A DNA stretch of 64,000 nt from an uncultured Muribaculaceae bacterium (GCA_910578075.1 CAJTPK010000020.1:6843-70842); one strand, 5' to 3'; shown: positions 29,483 to 37,736, counted from the first letter of the stretch. Notes: generated from the letters alone by a model not told the origin. Program-made: numbers and translations.

Positions 29483-29762
29483 GGATATCTTAGATCTGTC
29501 TTGCTCCGAATGACTATGGAAGTCTCCCCTATCATGCGGGCATGTCGCGCCTATGCGCTCCTTACACCATGCAGAGGGGGCTTCCGCAGAAATTCAGCAA
29601 GACGGGACGCTGACGAATGTTATGAATTTTACCGGCTGACAAGCAGTCCGGAATTATTGCGGAGGAAGAGCCGTCCCATCACTTTCATCCGCTCTCGGAT
29701 GAATTGCCGTGGTGATGTAATCCTCCGCTGCTGTCATGGGCAATTTTGTATTGACAGCTTTT
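29449..29762 (-). ncRNA. Unassigned structured RNA (about 310 nt), possible leader of the LRR operon
   Basis: The 460-base gap holds no credible ORF but dense nested complementarity, bounded by a canonical promoter and an intrinsic terminator. Helices seen: 29730-29736 with 29752-29758 (7 bp); 29721-29728 with 29659-29666 (8 bp) enclosing 29712-29717 with 29677-29682 (6 bp) and a 7-bp hairpin 29685-29691/29696-29702 with a 4-nt loop. A 3' domain pairs 29518-29522 with 29581-29585 and 29526-29530 with 29575-29579. GGGACG and CGTCCC segments could pair across domains. I do not see RNase P, tmRNA or SRP RNA signatures; a divergent 6S RNA is possible. It could be free-standing or an attenuator for the LRR genes, since no second promoter is visible. 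Confidence 0.65.
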
Positions 29763-29768
29763 GCATCG

Positions 29769-29799
29769 CAAAAATATGAAATATTTTTTTAACTTCAAA
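29769..29799 (-). promoter_or_regulatory. Promoter of the structured RNA
   Basis: Minus strand: -33 TTTG (29796-29799), 19-base spacer, -7 TATTTTTG (29769-29776), matching the Bacteroidetes consensus. Its expected start site is a few bases before the first helix of the RNA. Confidence 0.8.
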
Positions 29800-29831
29800 A
29801 TTTTGTTGTGATAAAGCCACAACAAAGGATT

Positions 29832-30686
29832 TTATTGCCCCTTGGCGCGTAGTCTTTTCAGCAGTTCCGCCGGATGATTCGTGGTTATCGCCTTGAGTTT
29901 GTCAATGTTTTCAAGGTAATAATCCTTAGTCTCCTTTTCATCTATCACATATACACTCAGTTTCACACCGGCTTTGTTGAATTCATCGATTGTCCGCTTC
30001 CCATTGTGTAGCGGATCGCGCATGTAAATTGAGTTCATATTGCTCCAGTCATACCCAGCTGACTTATAATCTGAGGCTGGCTTCTTCGACATCCATGCAA
30101 TCGGTATCCCTGCCGCTTTGCATACAGATGAGCATCCAGCCATCACCTCCGGGTTGCTTGTGCAGATGAATTCCACCCATTTCTCCGCGTTCCGCTCTTT
30201 GATAATGCGGCACGCTTCCTTGCATGCGGCTATCGGGTATTGCGATAGTTGCCGGGGTTTGGTCACATTCTTGATGTCGATCCATAATTTGGTGCAGGAG
30301 CCATCCTTTATGGTCTGGTCAAGAAATTCATCTAATGTGGGTATTGTCTCACCGTTTGCGAGTTTGCCATTGGAGCGGATCTGTTCAAGAGTTGCCTCGA
30401 ACGGGTAATAACCGTTGAATTTCCCGTCGTTATCCACATGACCGACAATCAGCTTGTTGTCAGCGGTGATATATATGTCGCATTCCGATGCGTAGCATCC
30501 CAGACTCTGTGTATATTTCAGCGCTGCAAGTGAGTTGTCGGGTGTATTGCTCTCTTTGGCTCCTCCACGGTGAGCCACTATCACATTATCGCATTCAGCC
30601 GGTTCAACGACAGATGCTGCCACTGCGGGTAAGGCCAGTGACAGCATCATCGTGGAAACCAATGCTGTCTTCCAGATTGATTTCAT
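29832..30686 (-). CDS. Secreted glycerophosphodiester phosphodiesterase
   Basis: Hydrolyses glycerophosphodiesters to glycerol-3-phosphate and an alcohol. 284 residues with signal peptide (ALVSTMMLSLALPAVAAS), so periplasmic or secreted. GDPD motifs: VAHRGGAKESNTPDNSL with catalytic His/Arg, ECDIYITADNKLIVGHVD with the metal-binding acidic residues and second catalytic His, and a final TIM-barrel strand ending in AITTNHPAELL. It lies 32 bases after the glycerol-3-phosphate dehydrogenase gene, so both deal with glycerol-3-phosphate supply. Confidence 0.94.
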   Translation of the reverse strand: MKSIWKTALVSTMMLSLALPAVAASVVEPAECDNVIVAHRGGAKESNTPDNSLAALKYTQSLGCYASECDIYITADNKLIVGHVDNDGKFNGYYPFEATLEQIRSNGKLANGETIPTLDEFLDQTIKDGSCTKLWIDIKNVTKPRQLSQYPIAACKEACRIIKERNAEKWVEFICTSNPEVMAGCSSVCKAAGIPIAWMSKKPASDYKSAGYDWSNMNSIYMRDPLHNGKRTIDEFNKAGVKLSVYVIDEKETKDYYLENIDKLKAITTNHPAELLKRLRAKGQ

Positions 30687-30718
30687 GTTATATCTTATTT
30701 ATTTTATGAGACGGACTC

Positions 30719-31783
30719 TTACTCGTTGTAGGGCTTGAGGTCCTCATATGTGAAAGCTTCCCAAGGCATGTCTGCGTCGGCTTTCCCTTTGTCAAGGATA
30801 TCAACGATGTGCATGAGCAATGGGAAGTCTTTGAGATCCACAAGACCAAGCTCTGCCTTGCGGCGGATAGCCTGACCCATGATGCGGGTGATAACAAGGC
30901 TTTCGAGGGTTATGCCTGCGAGAGCTTCAGTCACCTGGTCGTAGTCGAGACCTTGACCCATGAGAACACCGCAGCGGCGTGTGCGTCCGCTGAAGATAGT
31001 TACGTAGAGGTCGCCCAGACCGATGCATTCGCTGTCGAATGTGCCACCCTGAAGCTGCATGAGGGCATGAGTCTCTTTAACAGCCTGTGAGAATGTGCCT
31101 GCCTGTGAGTTATAGTGCTGGGGCTCCTCCTCACCGTGCCAGCGGGTGTTGAGACCTACGGCAAGTGTCACAGCCATTGCGTAAGCGTTCTTGAGCGCTA
31201 CGGCGCTTTCCAGACCGATAACATCGTTTGTGAGCGAGATGTGATAGTAGGGACGCTGCATTGCCTCCTTCATCATGCGGAGAGCCTTGTTGTCTTTACC
31301 GCAGAAGCCAACCTCAGTCGGATCCATGAATACCAGCTCATAGCTTGTGCAGGGACCGCCTACGGCGCATACGTCGCGGTGGATGCCGCGTTTTGCAAGC
31401 TCGCTGATCCAGTAGCCGGGATAGGAGAGGAGTGAACCGTCTTCTGTGGCACGCAGACCCTTGGTGACTGAAAGAACAGGCATCGCCGGGTCAAGTTTTG
31501 TCAATATTTCATCGAGGAACCAGTCAACACCGAAAGAGCTGACACCACCGATTACAAAATCGGAACCTTTCACTACTTCTTCCCAATCTTTAAAATAGTG
31601 GAAATGTACGTTTTCGGGGAAAGGACGGCAGAATTTCTCATGTTTGCCGGTTTTGATATATCCGTCTATGATTTCATCGTCGAGGCATGTGCCCACGATA
31701 TGCACTTCGTTTCCATTCTCAGCTGCGGGAAAGGCGAGGGCGGAACCCATCATTCCGGCACCGATGATTGTGATTTTTCTCAT
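30719..31783 (-). CDS. gpsA: Glycerol-3-phosphate dehydrogenase, NAD(P)-dependent
   Basis: Interconverts dihydroxyacetone phosphate and sn-glycerol-3-phosphate, feeding phospholipid synthesis. 354 residues. Rossmann start TIIGAGMMGSALAFPAAENG, SVTKGLRA, catalytic lysine region in ESAVALKNAYAMAVTLAVG, and GLGDLYVTIFSGRTRR. Somewhat longer than the typical 330-residue GpsA, as often in Bacteroidetes; a cytosolic enzyme. A promoter lies about 270 bases upstream with a MITE-like element in between. Probably co-transcribed with the phosphodiesterase gene downstream. Confidence 0.92.
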   Translation of the reverse strand: MRKITIIGAGMMGSALAFPAAENGNEVHIVGTCLDDEIIDGYIKTGKHEKFCRPFPENVHFHYFKDWEEVVKGSDFVIGGVSSFGVDWFLDEILTKLDPAMPVLSVTKGLRATEDGSLLSYPGYWISELAKRGIHRDVCAVGGPCTSYELVFMDPTEVGFCGKDNKALRMMKEAMQRPYYHISLTNDVIGLESAVALKNAYAMAVTLAVGLNTRWHGEEEPQHYNSQAGTFSQAVKETHALMQLQGGTFDSECIGLGDLYVTIFSGRTRRCGVLMGQGLDYDQVTEALAGITLESLVITRIMGQAIRRKAELGLVDLKDFPLLMHIVDILDKGKADADMPWEAFTYEDLKPYNE

Positions 31784-31840
31784 GTCGTTATGAAGTTAAG
31801 TTATTGGAATATAGTTATATGTTGGTTATGCCCAAAATAG

Positions 31841-32032
31841 GAACTCATTTAAACTTTTTATTCATTAACATTTGCAGCTTATTTTTCAGGCGATTTTGTC
31901 TCTTGAAGAAGCAGCAACCTTGGGGTTGGTGCTGATGAAAGAGGCAAAAGCGACGAAAAAGAAGCGCAAGGGTTAATGAAAGAATGATTACTGAACCCAT
32001 TTCAACATTCGGTAAAAAGTTTAAATGAGTTC
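31841..32032. mobile_element. MITE-like element with 20-bp perfect terminal inverted repeats
   Basis: 192 bases bounded by GAACTCATTTAAACTTTTTA at 31841-31860 and its exact complement at 32013-32032. It contains no transposase. A short basic ORF fragment (…LEEAATLGLVLMKEAKATKKK…) reads through on the plus strand and may be the remnant end of a transposon gene. The flanks read TAG on the left and TAC on the right, so no clear target duplication beyond TA. It lies between the gpsA promoter and its start codon, inside the predicted transcript. Confidence 0.7.
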
Positions 32033-32054
32033 TACATGTTGCATTAACTGTCTG

Positions 32055-32085
32055 CAAAGTTAATTTTTTATTTTATTAATACAAA
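32055..32085 (-). promoter_or_regulatory. Promoter upstream of gpsA
   Basis: Minus strand: -33 TTTG (32082-32085), 19-base spacer, -7 TAACTTTG (32055-32062). The transcript would traverse the MITE-like element before gpsA. Confidence 0.78.
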
Positions 32086-32139
32086 ATTTTATCACAATAG
32101 ATTTATGTGAGTTTATGATAATGGTATAAGAAGTTATTT

Positions 32140-32183
32140 AAAAATGGCTGCCGATGATTATTATATAGGTAATCATCGGCAGC
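32140..32183 (-). terminator. Intrinsic terminator of the pyr operon (after pyrB)
   Basis: A perfect 14-bp stem (GCTGCCGATGATTA/TAATCATCGGCAGC, 32147-32160 with 32170-32183) lies 28 bases past the pyrB stop and is followed on the minus strand by CATTTTTAAA. Confidence 0.88.
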
Positions 32184-32210
32184 TGTTTGTTGCGGTCAGA
32201 TAATACGGAA

Positions 32211-33302
32211 TCAGGCTTTAGGCTTAGATTCGCAGTAGACGCAGCGGTAGGGTGTCACTCCGTCATCGCAGGGGCGGAAAAGGGAATCCACTTTCTCCAT
32301 GTTGGAGATGCAGCGGCGGTTGGAGCATGTGTGCTCGTTGCGGACTGTGCCTTCGGGCAATTCCGGCGGGCATGCCACACGTTCCTCACCTGCCCATCTG
32401 AGCAATGTCAGGATCAGTGCCATACGCACGAATTTACCATTCTCTACCTGACGGAAGTATGCGGCACGCGGATCAGCGTCTACTTCTACCGTAATCTCGT
32501 TGACGCGTGGCAGCGGATGGAGCACCCTGAGCTCGGGGCGACCGAGATTCAGTTTCTCGGGTGTGAGGATGAAGCTGTCTTTCAGACGGTCGTATTCATC
32601 TTCGTCAAGGAAGCGTTCTTTCTGGACACGAGTCATGTAGAGCACATCAAGTTCAGGCATTACCTCTTCCATCGTGGAAACCTCTTTGTAGTCCACACCA
32701 TGTTTGTCGCATACCTCGTGCTTCATATAATCCGGGAGACGTAACTGTTCAGGAGCGATGAGCACAACTTTCACACCGGTGTGACGGGAAAGAGCCTTGA
32801 TGAGCGAATGGACGGTGCGCCCGAATTTGAGGTCACCGCAGAAGCCGATGGTGATGTTGTCGAGTCTGCCGATCTCGCGTTTGATAGTCAGCAGGTCGGT
32901 AAGAGTCTGGGTAGGATGGGCGTGTGAGCCGTCGCCTGCGTTGATTACGGGAACGCGGGCGTTCATGGCTGCAACATATGCCGCGCCTTCCTCGAAATGA
33001 CGCATTGCGATGATGTCGGCGAAGCAGCTGATCACCTTGGATGTGTCTGCCACGGTCTCGCCCTTGCTGACCGATGTGTTCTGCGCATCGGAGAAGCCAA
33101 GCACATTGCCACCGAGTTCCATCATCGCCGCAGTGAAGCTGAGGCGGGTGCGGGTTGACGGCTCATAGAAGAGGGTTGCAAGTTTTTTGCCTTTGCATAC
33201 TTCGGCATATTTCTGACGGTTGCCGATGATATCGAGGGCAAGGTCAATGATCTCCTCCGTTTCCTGACGGGAGAGGTCGGTGGGGTCAATCAGGTGTCGC
33301 AT
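32211..33302 (-). CDS. pyrB: Aspartate carbamoyltransferase fused to a PyrI-like zinc tail
   Basis: Condenses carbamoyl phosphate and aspartate. Residues 1-308 are a complete catalytic chain: FYEPSTRTRLSF (STRTR at 49-53), HPTQTLTD at 129-136, LHPLPRVNE at 261-269. An extra C-terminal segment carries four cysteines, Cys326 and Cys331 (CSNRRCIS) and Cys354 and Cys357 (RCVYC). The spacing C-x4-C-x22-C-x2-C and wording match the zinc domain of the regulatory chain PyrI (E. coli C-x4-C-x23-C-x2-C, with CPNSNCIS and KCKYCEK). The nucleotide-binding allosteric domain of PyrI is absent, and no pyrI gene is adjacent. Last gene of the pyr operon, 9 bases after pyrE. Confidence 0.95.
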   Translation of the reverse strand: MRHLIDPTDLSRQETEEIIDLALDIIGNRQKYAEVCKGKKLATLFYEPSTRTRLSFTAAMMELGGNVLGFSDAQNTSVSKGETVADTSKVISCFADIIAMRHFEEGAAYVAAMNARVPVINAGDGSHAHPTQTLTDLLTIKREIGRLDNITIGFCGDLKFGRTVHSLIKALSRHTGVKVVLIAPEQLRLPDYMKHEVCDKHGVDYKEVSTMEEVMPELDVLYMTRVQKERFLDEDEYDRLKDSFILTPEKLNLGRPELRVLHPLPRVNEITVEVDADPRAAYFRQVENGKFVRMALILTLLRWAGEERVACPPELPEGTVRNEHTCSNRRCISNMEKVDSLFRPCDDGVTPYRCVYCESKPKA

Positions 33303-33311
33303 ATGGTAAAA

Positions 33312-33968
33312 TTAAATAAGTTTTATCCAGGATTCGTCAGATGGGTTGTCGCGGAATGTCCGGATAGCATCTTTGGAAGTAGGGGAGACGTAACCCTCTT
33401 CAACAGCTACCTCAAGCAAAGTGTCGAGGTTGGAGAGCGACACATTCTTCACTTCTGCAGCGGCAAGACGGTCGAGACCTTTCTTCATGCCGTAGGTGAA
33501 GATGGAAACTACGCCCAACACTTCCGCTCCTGCCTCGCGCAGAGCCTCAACCACATCGATACAGCTTCCTGCCGTGGAGATGAGGTCCTCGACAACTACA
33601 ACCTTTGTGCCGGGTTCGAGACGTCCCTCGATGCGGTTGTTACGGCCATGATCTTTTGCGCTTCCACGTACGTAGCCCATCGGCTTATCAAGAATCCATG
33701 CCGCTATCGCTGCATGCGCGATGCCGGCGGTGCTGGTTCCCATCAGTGACTCAGCCTCGGGATATTCTCTTGCTATAGTGGCAGCGATGGCTTCCTCCAC
33801 GATTTTACGCGCCTCGGGATCTGAGAGGATCAGACGGTTGTCGCAATATATCGGACTTTTAATTCCGCTTGCCCATGTGAATGGTTTCTCGGGGCTTAGG
33901 AACACAGCTTTTATACGGAGCAGTGATTTTGCCACCGCTTTCTCTATCTCGTTCTTATCAGTTGTCAT
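33312..33968 (-). CDS. pyrE: Orotate phosphoribosyltransferase
   Basis: Transfers ribose-5-phosphate from PRPP to orotate giving OMP. The start MTTDKNEIEKAV (218 residues) is preferred over an in-frame ATG nine codons upstream. Type I PRTase fold: FTWASGIKSPIYCDNR substrate region, KDHGRNNRIEG loop, and PRPP-binding motif VVVVEDLISTAGS. It is flanked by pyrF (49 bases upstream), which decarboxylates its product, and by pyrB. Confidence 0.97.
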   Translation of the reverse strand: MTTDKNEIEKAVAKSLLRIKAVFLSPEKPFTWASGIKSPIYCDNRLILSDPEARKIVEEAIAATIAREYPEAESLMGTSTAGIAHAAIAAWILDKPMGYVRGSAKDHGRNNRIEGRLEPGTKVVVVEDLISTAGSCIDVVEALREAGAEVLGVVSIFTYGMKKGLDRLAAAEVKNVSLSNLDTLLEVAVEEGYVSPTSKDAIRTFRDNPSDESWIKLI

Positions 33969-34017
33969 AAGTATGCTTTCTATGTGAATGTTCAAATTAT
34001 TTCCTTCATGCCGCCTA

Positions 34018-34725
34018 TTATTTGCAGAATTCCTCTACGCAACGGCGGTATGCTGCCACAGGATCGGCGGATGCTGTGATCGGGCGTCCTACTACTATGA
34101 AGTCGCTGCCGATCTCGCGGGCACGTGCCGGTGTGGTGATTCTCACCTGGTCGTCGGCTGCCGAGTCAGCAAAGCGGATGCCGGGTGTGATGGTGAGGAA
34201 GTCTTTGCCACATGCCTCTTTCACGATGCCTGCCTCCAATGGCGAGCAAACCACTCCATCGAGACCTGCCTCGGCTGCATTGCGGGCATATTTGATGATG
34301 GTGTTGCCGATGGTTTCGTTGATGAGCAGCTGTTCCTGCATCGCTTCCTGAGAGGTGCTGGTGAGCTGGGTCACGGCAATGAGCAGCGGACGGGTGCCGT
34401 CTTCGCGTGTCAGTCCCTCTTTGGCGGCGCGCATCATCTCGATTGTTCCGGCGGCATGCACGTTGACCATATCCACATCAAGAGCGGAAAGCACTTTCAT
34501 CGCCTTGCGCACTGTGTTGGGTATGTCATGAAGCTTGAGGTCAAGGAAGATCTTATGACCGCGGCGTTTGATCTCCTTCACAATCTCATTGCCTGCGCCA
34601 TAATACAGTTCCATGCCGATCTTGAGAAACGGCTTGCGGCTTTCGCCATTGAATTTATCAAGGAATGCGAGTGTTTCCTCAGCGTTGGGAAAATCGCATG
34701 CTATAATTACATCTCTTTCTACCAT
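34018..34725 (-). CDS. pyrF: Orotidine 5'-phosphate decarboxylase
   Basis: Decarboxylates OMP to UMP. 235 residues, typical of the bacterial short form. The catalytic Lys/Asp array is FLDLKLHDIPNTVRKA. The phosphate-binding end is TPGIRFADSA followed by SDFIVVGRPITASADP. The gene begins shortly after the heptamer array that ends pyrD, in the middle of the pyr operon. Confidence 0.98.
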   Translation of the reverse strand: MVERDVIIACDFPNAEETLAFLDKFNGESRKPFLKIGMELYYGAGNEIVKEIKRRGHKIFLDLKLHDIPNTVRKAMKVLSALDVDMVNVHAAGTIEMMRAAKEGLTREDGTRPLLIAVTQLTSTSQEAMQEQLLINETIGNTIIKYARNAAEAGLDGVVCSPLEAGIVKEACGKDFLTITPGIRFADSAADDQVRITTPARAREIGSDFIVVGRPITASADPVAAYRRCVEEFCK

Positions 34726-34743
34726 ATCGTATATTATTAAAAT

Positions 34744-34772
34744 TCCTAACTCCTAACTCCTAACTCCTAACT
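34744..34772 (-). repeat. GTTAGGA heptamer array overlapping the pyrD stop
   Basis: Four GTTAGGA units on the minus strand. The array starts inside the pyrD coding region, so the last residues (ELGVRS) and the stop codon are encoded by the repeat. Same unit and position relative to the following gene as the array after purB. Confidence 0.9.
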
Positions 34773-35685
34773 CACGTAAGGTCTCAATGCCAAGTGAATC
34801 CATCATCCGGGGGAGACCTTCGATGATTTCCTTGCAGGCATACGGATTGGGAAGATTGGCTGTGCCGACCTCTACTGCTGTGGCGCCAGCCATCATCATT
34901 TCGAGAACATCAGAAGGGGAGGAGACTCCTCCGCATCCGATCACGGGAATATTGACTGCATTCGCCACCTGGTAAACCATACGCAACGCCACGGGGAATA
35001 CTGCCGGACCGGAGAACCCTCCCATTGTGTTTGCTATTACCGGCTTGCGGGTGCGCAGGTTGATGCGCATGCCGAGCATTGTGTTGATGAGGCATAGGCC
35101 ATCAGCTCCGGCATCTTCTGCTGCTTTGGCGATGGATACAATGTCGGTGACGTTAGGGGAGAGCTTTACCACCAATGGCTTGGTGATAACTTTCTTTACT
35201 TCTCCAACCACTTCAGCCACGGAAGTCGCGCATGTGCCGAAAGCCATTCCTCCGCCATGAACGTTGGGACAGCTGACGTTAAGCTCGATGATTTCCACTT
35301 GCTCCTCAGAATCGATCAGACGGCAGCATTCGCGGTATTCATCAATCGAGAAACCGCTGATATTGGCGATGATCGGATTGTGGAACACCTCCCGCATCTT
35401 GGGCAATTCCTCTGAGATCACCTTGTGTATGCCGGGATTCTGGAGTCCTACGGCGTTGATCATGCCGGCGTAGCATTCGGCGGTGCGGGGCAGGGGATTG
35501 CCGTAGCGGGGATGTAGGGTAGTGCCCTTGAATGAGATGGCTCCGAGGATATCGAGATCGTAAAAATCAGCCATTCCGTAGCCATAGCCGAAGCATCCGC
35601 TGGCGGGTATTATAGGGTTCTTGAGCTTAACTCCGCAGAGCTCAACCTCAAGCCGGTTGTTTGCTTCCTGTCTTGTCATTTCCAT
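34753..35685 (-). CDS. pyrD: Dihydroorotate dehydrogenase, class 1B catalytic subunit
   Basis: Oxidises dihydroorotate to orotate; FMN TIM-barrel, with electrons passing to PyrK. The start MEMTRQEANNRL is chosen; the second ATG (35679) overlaps the pyrK stop as ATGA and is equally possible. Motifs: IPASGCFGYG, NVSCPNVHGGG containing the class 1 catalytic cysteine, VVKLSPNVTDI, and PVIGCGGVSSPSD phosphate-binding region. The C-terminal residues ELGVRS and the stop come from a heptamer repeat, so the extreme C-terminus is probably lineage specific. Confidence 0.97.
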   Translation of the reverse strand: MEMTRQEANNRLEVELCGVKLKNPIIPASGCFGYGYGMADFYDLDILGAISFKGTTLHPRYGNPLPRTAECYAGMINAVGLQNPGIHKVISEELPKMREVFHNPIIANISGFSIDEYRECCRLIDSEEQVEIIELNVSCPNVHGGGMAFGTCATSVAEVVGEVKKVITKPLVVKLSPNVTDIVSIAKAAEDAGADGLCLINTMLGMRINLRTRKPVIANTMGGFSGPAVFPVALRMVYQVANAVNIPVIGCGGVSSPSDVLEMMMAGATAVEVGTANLPNPYACKEIIEGLPRMMDSLGIETLRELGVRS

Positions 35686-36431
35686 ATGAGTTCGTCTTTT
35701 GTGAAAACGGGACCATCCTTGCATATTCTTTTAGCGCCATTGCGGGTCTCAAGTGAGCAGCACATGCATATGCCGAATCCGCATGCCATGCGTTCATCGA
35801 GCGATAGCTGACCGGGAATCTGAAGCTCGTTGCAGAGAGCCCGCATCATCGGCAGCGGTCCGCAGGCGTAGAAATAGTCGTATGTCATATTCTCACCGCG
35901 CAGCGCGTCGGTGACAAAGCCCTTGATGCCGTATGTGCCGTCGGCTGTGGTGACGATTGTCTTGAATCCTAATTCATTCAGGGTGTCTTCAAGCACCACG
36001 TCATCTGCCGTGTTGAATCCCAACACTATTTCCGGTTCAACCCCATTGCGTCTGAGTGCAATGGCAAGATTGAGCAGTGGCGCAACTCCGATGCCGCCGC
36101 CCACTAAAACGGGGCGTGAGCCGCATTCATTGGTGTTGAAGCCGTTTCCGAGACCTGTCAGTATGTCAAGGTTCTCCCCTGCCTCCATCTGTGACATCTC
36201 CGCTGTGCCTTCCCCCACAACATCATATAGCAAGGTAAGGGTAGAGGAGTCATAGTCGCAGACCGAAATCGGGCGGCGCAGATATTTCCCCGCGATGGCG
36301 AGATTGGCGAACTGTCCGGGTGTGGTGAAATCCGAGGTGTCCCCTTCAAGCACCATCTTCCAGGTCTTGCGGGCAACCCGGGTGTTGGAAACTATACTGA
36401 AGATTTTGTTTTTGTATCTGTCTGTGTTCAT
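35676..36431 (-). CDS. pyrK: Dihydroorotate dehydrogenase electron transfer subunit
   Basis: Iron-sulfur flavoprotein that couples PyrD to NAD. Start at the ATG MNTDRYKNKIF (251 residues); a TTG three codons upstream overlaps the pyrC stop. FAD-binding LRRPISVCDYD, NAD-binding VGGGIGVAPLLNLA, and a C-terminal 2Fe-2S cluster site CGFGICMCC followed by the fourth ligand in RICKDGPVF. Its end overlaps pyrD, consistent with a heterotetramer made at fixed ratio. Confidence 0.97.
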   Translation of the reverse strand: MNTDRYKNKIFSIVSNTRVARKTWKMVLEGDTSDFTTPGQFANLAIAGKYLRRPISVCDYDSSTLTLLYDVVGEGTAEMSQMEAGENLDILTGLGNGFNTNECGSRPVLVGGGIGVAPLLNLAIALRRNGVEPEIVLGFNTADDVVLEDTLNELGFKTIVTTADGTYGIKGFVTDALRGENMTYDYFYACGPLPMMRALCNELQIPGQLSLDERMACGFGICMCCSLETRNGAKRICKDGPVFTKDELIWK

Positions 36432-36436
36432 TTGTA

Positions 36437-37708
36437 TCAATCCCTTTTGTCAAACACAATTTTTCCGTTGGCGATTGTTGTCAGGACTTTGCCGGTGAGG
36501 CTGCATCCTGCAAACGGAGTGCTTTTACCGGCACTCAGGAACTCGGAGGGTTCCACAATCCATTCCCGGTTGAAATCAACCAAGGCTATGTCGGCGCGGT
36601 CTCCGGCATTGAGTCCACCTTTGAATCCGAAGATCTCACGGGGTTTCAGAGCCATCATCTCTATCATCCTTTCGAAGGAGATCAGTCCGGTCTTCACCAT
36701 ATATGTGTAGACTGCGGCTATGGATGTCTCAAGTCCTACGACGCCCATCGCGCTCTTTTCGAGTCCTTTTGATTTCTCTTCCGCCGAATGAGGGGCATGG
36801 TCGGTGGCTATCACGTCGATGGTGCCGTCGACGGCTCCCTGACGCAAAGCTTCCATATCCCGGCGTGAGCGCAAGGGCGGATTCATCTTGAATCTTCCGT
36901 CTTCCTGAAGGTCTTCATCGCAGAAGGCAAGATAATGCGGACCGGTCTCGCATGTGACCTGCACGCCCCTCTCCTTCCCTTTACGGATCAGTTCCACGCT
37001 CTCGGCTGTGGATATGTGGCAGATATGCAGGCGGCATCCGGTTTCTTCCGCCAGACGGATATCGCGTTCGATTTCGCGCCATTCGCTTTCGGAGCATATG
37101 CCACGGTGACCATGTTCACGGGCATATTCGCCGTCATGGATATACCCCTTCTTGAGTAAGGCGTTTACCTCGCAATGTGCCGCGAGGATTTTCCCGGTTT
37201 CGGCAATCCCTTTCATGGCTTCCCGCATCACATCCTCATCCTGCACGCCGGAGCCGTCGTCGGAGAATCCTGCCACCATCGGTGCCAGAGCCTTGTAGTC
37301 TACAAGTTCGTTGCCTAAACGAAGCCTGGTGATCGTGGCGAACGGGATGGTCTCTATCTTCGCATCCCTTCTTATCAGCTCAAGCTGTTTCTCCAGGTTT
37401 TCCGGAGAATCAGGAGCAGGGGAGAGGTTAGGCATCGGGCATACGGTGGTGAATCCGCCTGCCGCTGCCGCCGCTGTGCCTGTGGCTATGGTTTCTTTAT
37501 ACGAAAAACCGGGCTCACGGAGGTGCACATGCACGTCCACAAGTCCGGGAATAACTGTAAGACCATCGGCTGGAATCTCATGGCAATCATGAGGCGGCTC
37601 GATGTGAGGCGCGATTTCTTTAATTCTGCCTCCGGATATGAGAATATCTGCTGTCCCCTCCTTGCCGGAAGGTGACAGCAGAGCATTTTGTATAAGTATA
37701 TCTTTCAT
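36437..37708 (-). CDS. pyrC: Dihydroorotase, type I
   Basis: Zinc amidohydrolase cyclising carbamoyl aspartate. 423 residues, the long type I form. Metal ligands in DVHVHLREPG, LAAHCEVNAL and LHICHISTAE, and the catalytic Asp in TDHAPHSAEEK. First gene of the pyr operon; its stop lies 5 bases before the pyrK start. A canonical promoter is just upstream. Confidence 0.98.
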   Translation of the reverse strand: MKDILIQNALLSPSGKEGTADILISGGRIKEIAPHIEPPHDCHEIPADGLTVIPGLVDVHVHLREPGFSYKETIATGTAAAAAGGFTTVCPMPNLSPAPDSPENLEKQLELIRRDAKIETIPFATITRLRLGNELVDYKALAPMVAGFSDDGSGVQDEDVMREAMKGIAETGKILAAHCEVNALLKKGYIHDGEYAREHGHRGICSESEWREIERDIRLAEETGCRLHICHISTAESVELIRKGKERGVQVTCETGPHYLAFCDEDLQEDGRFKMNPPLRSRRDMEALRQGAVDGTIDVIATDHAPHSAEEKSKGLEKSAMGVVGLETSIAAVYTYMVKTGLISFERMIEMMALKPREIFGFKGGLNAGDRADIALVDFNREWIVEPSEFLSAGKSTPFAGCSLTGKVLTTIANGKIVFDKRD

Positions 37709-37736
37709 GAGAGTTGTGAATTCGTAGAATCCACTG

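Noticed and set aside
29378..29779. 133-codon plus-strand ORF with a hydrophobic start and many cysteines
   Set aside because: It lies antisense to the structured RNA, has no promoter or ribosome site of its own, odd composition and no recognisable family; the nested helices explain the sequence better.
31845..32057. 70-codon minus-strand ORF through the inverted-repeat element
   Set aside because: It spans the element and its terminal repeats and outside flank, has low-complexity basic sequence and no start context; treated as a by-product.
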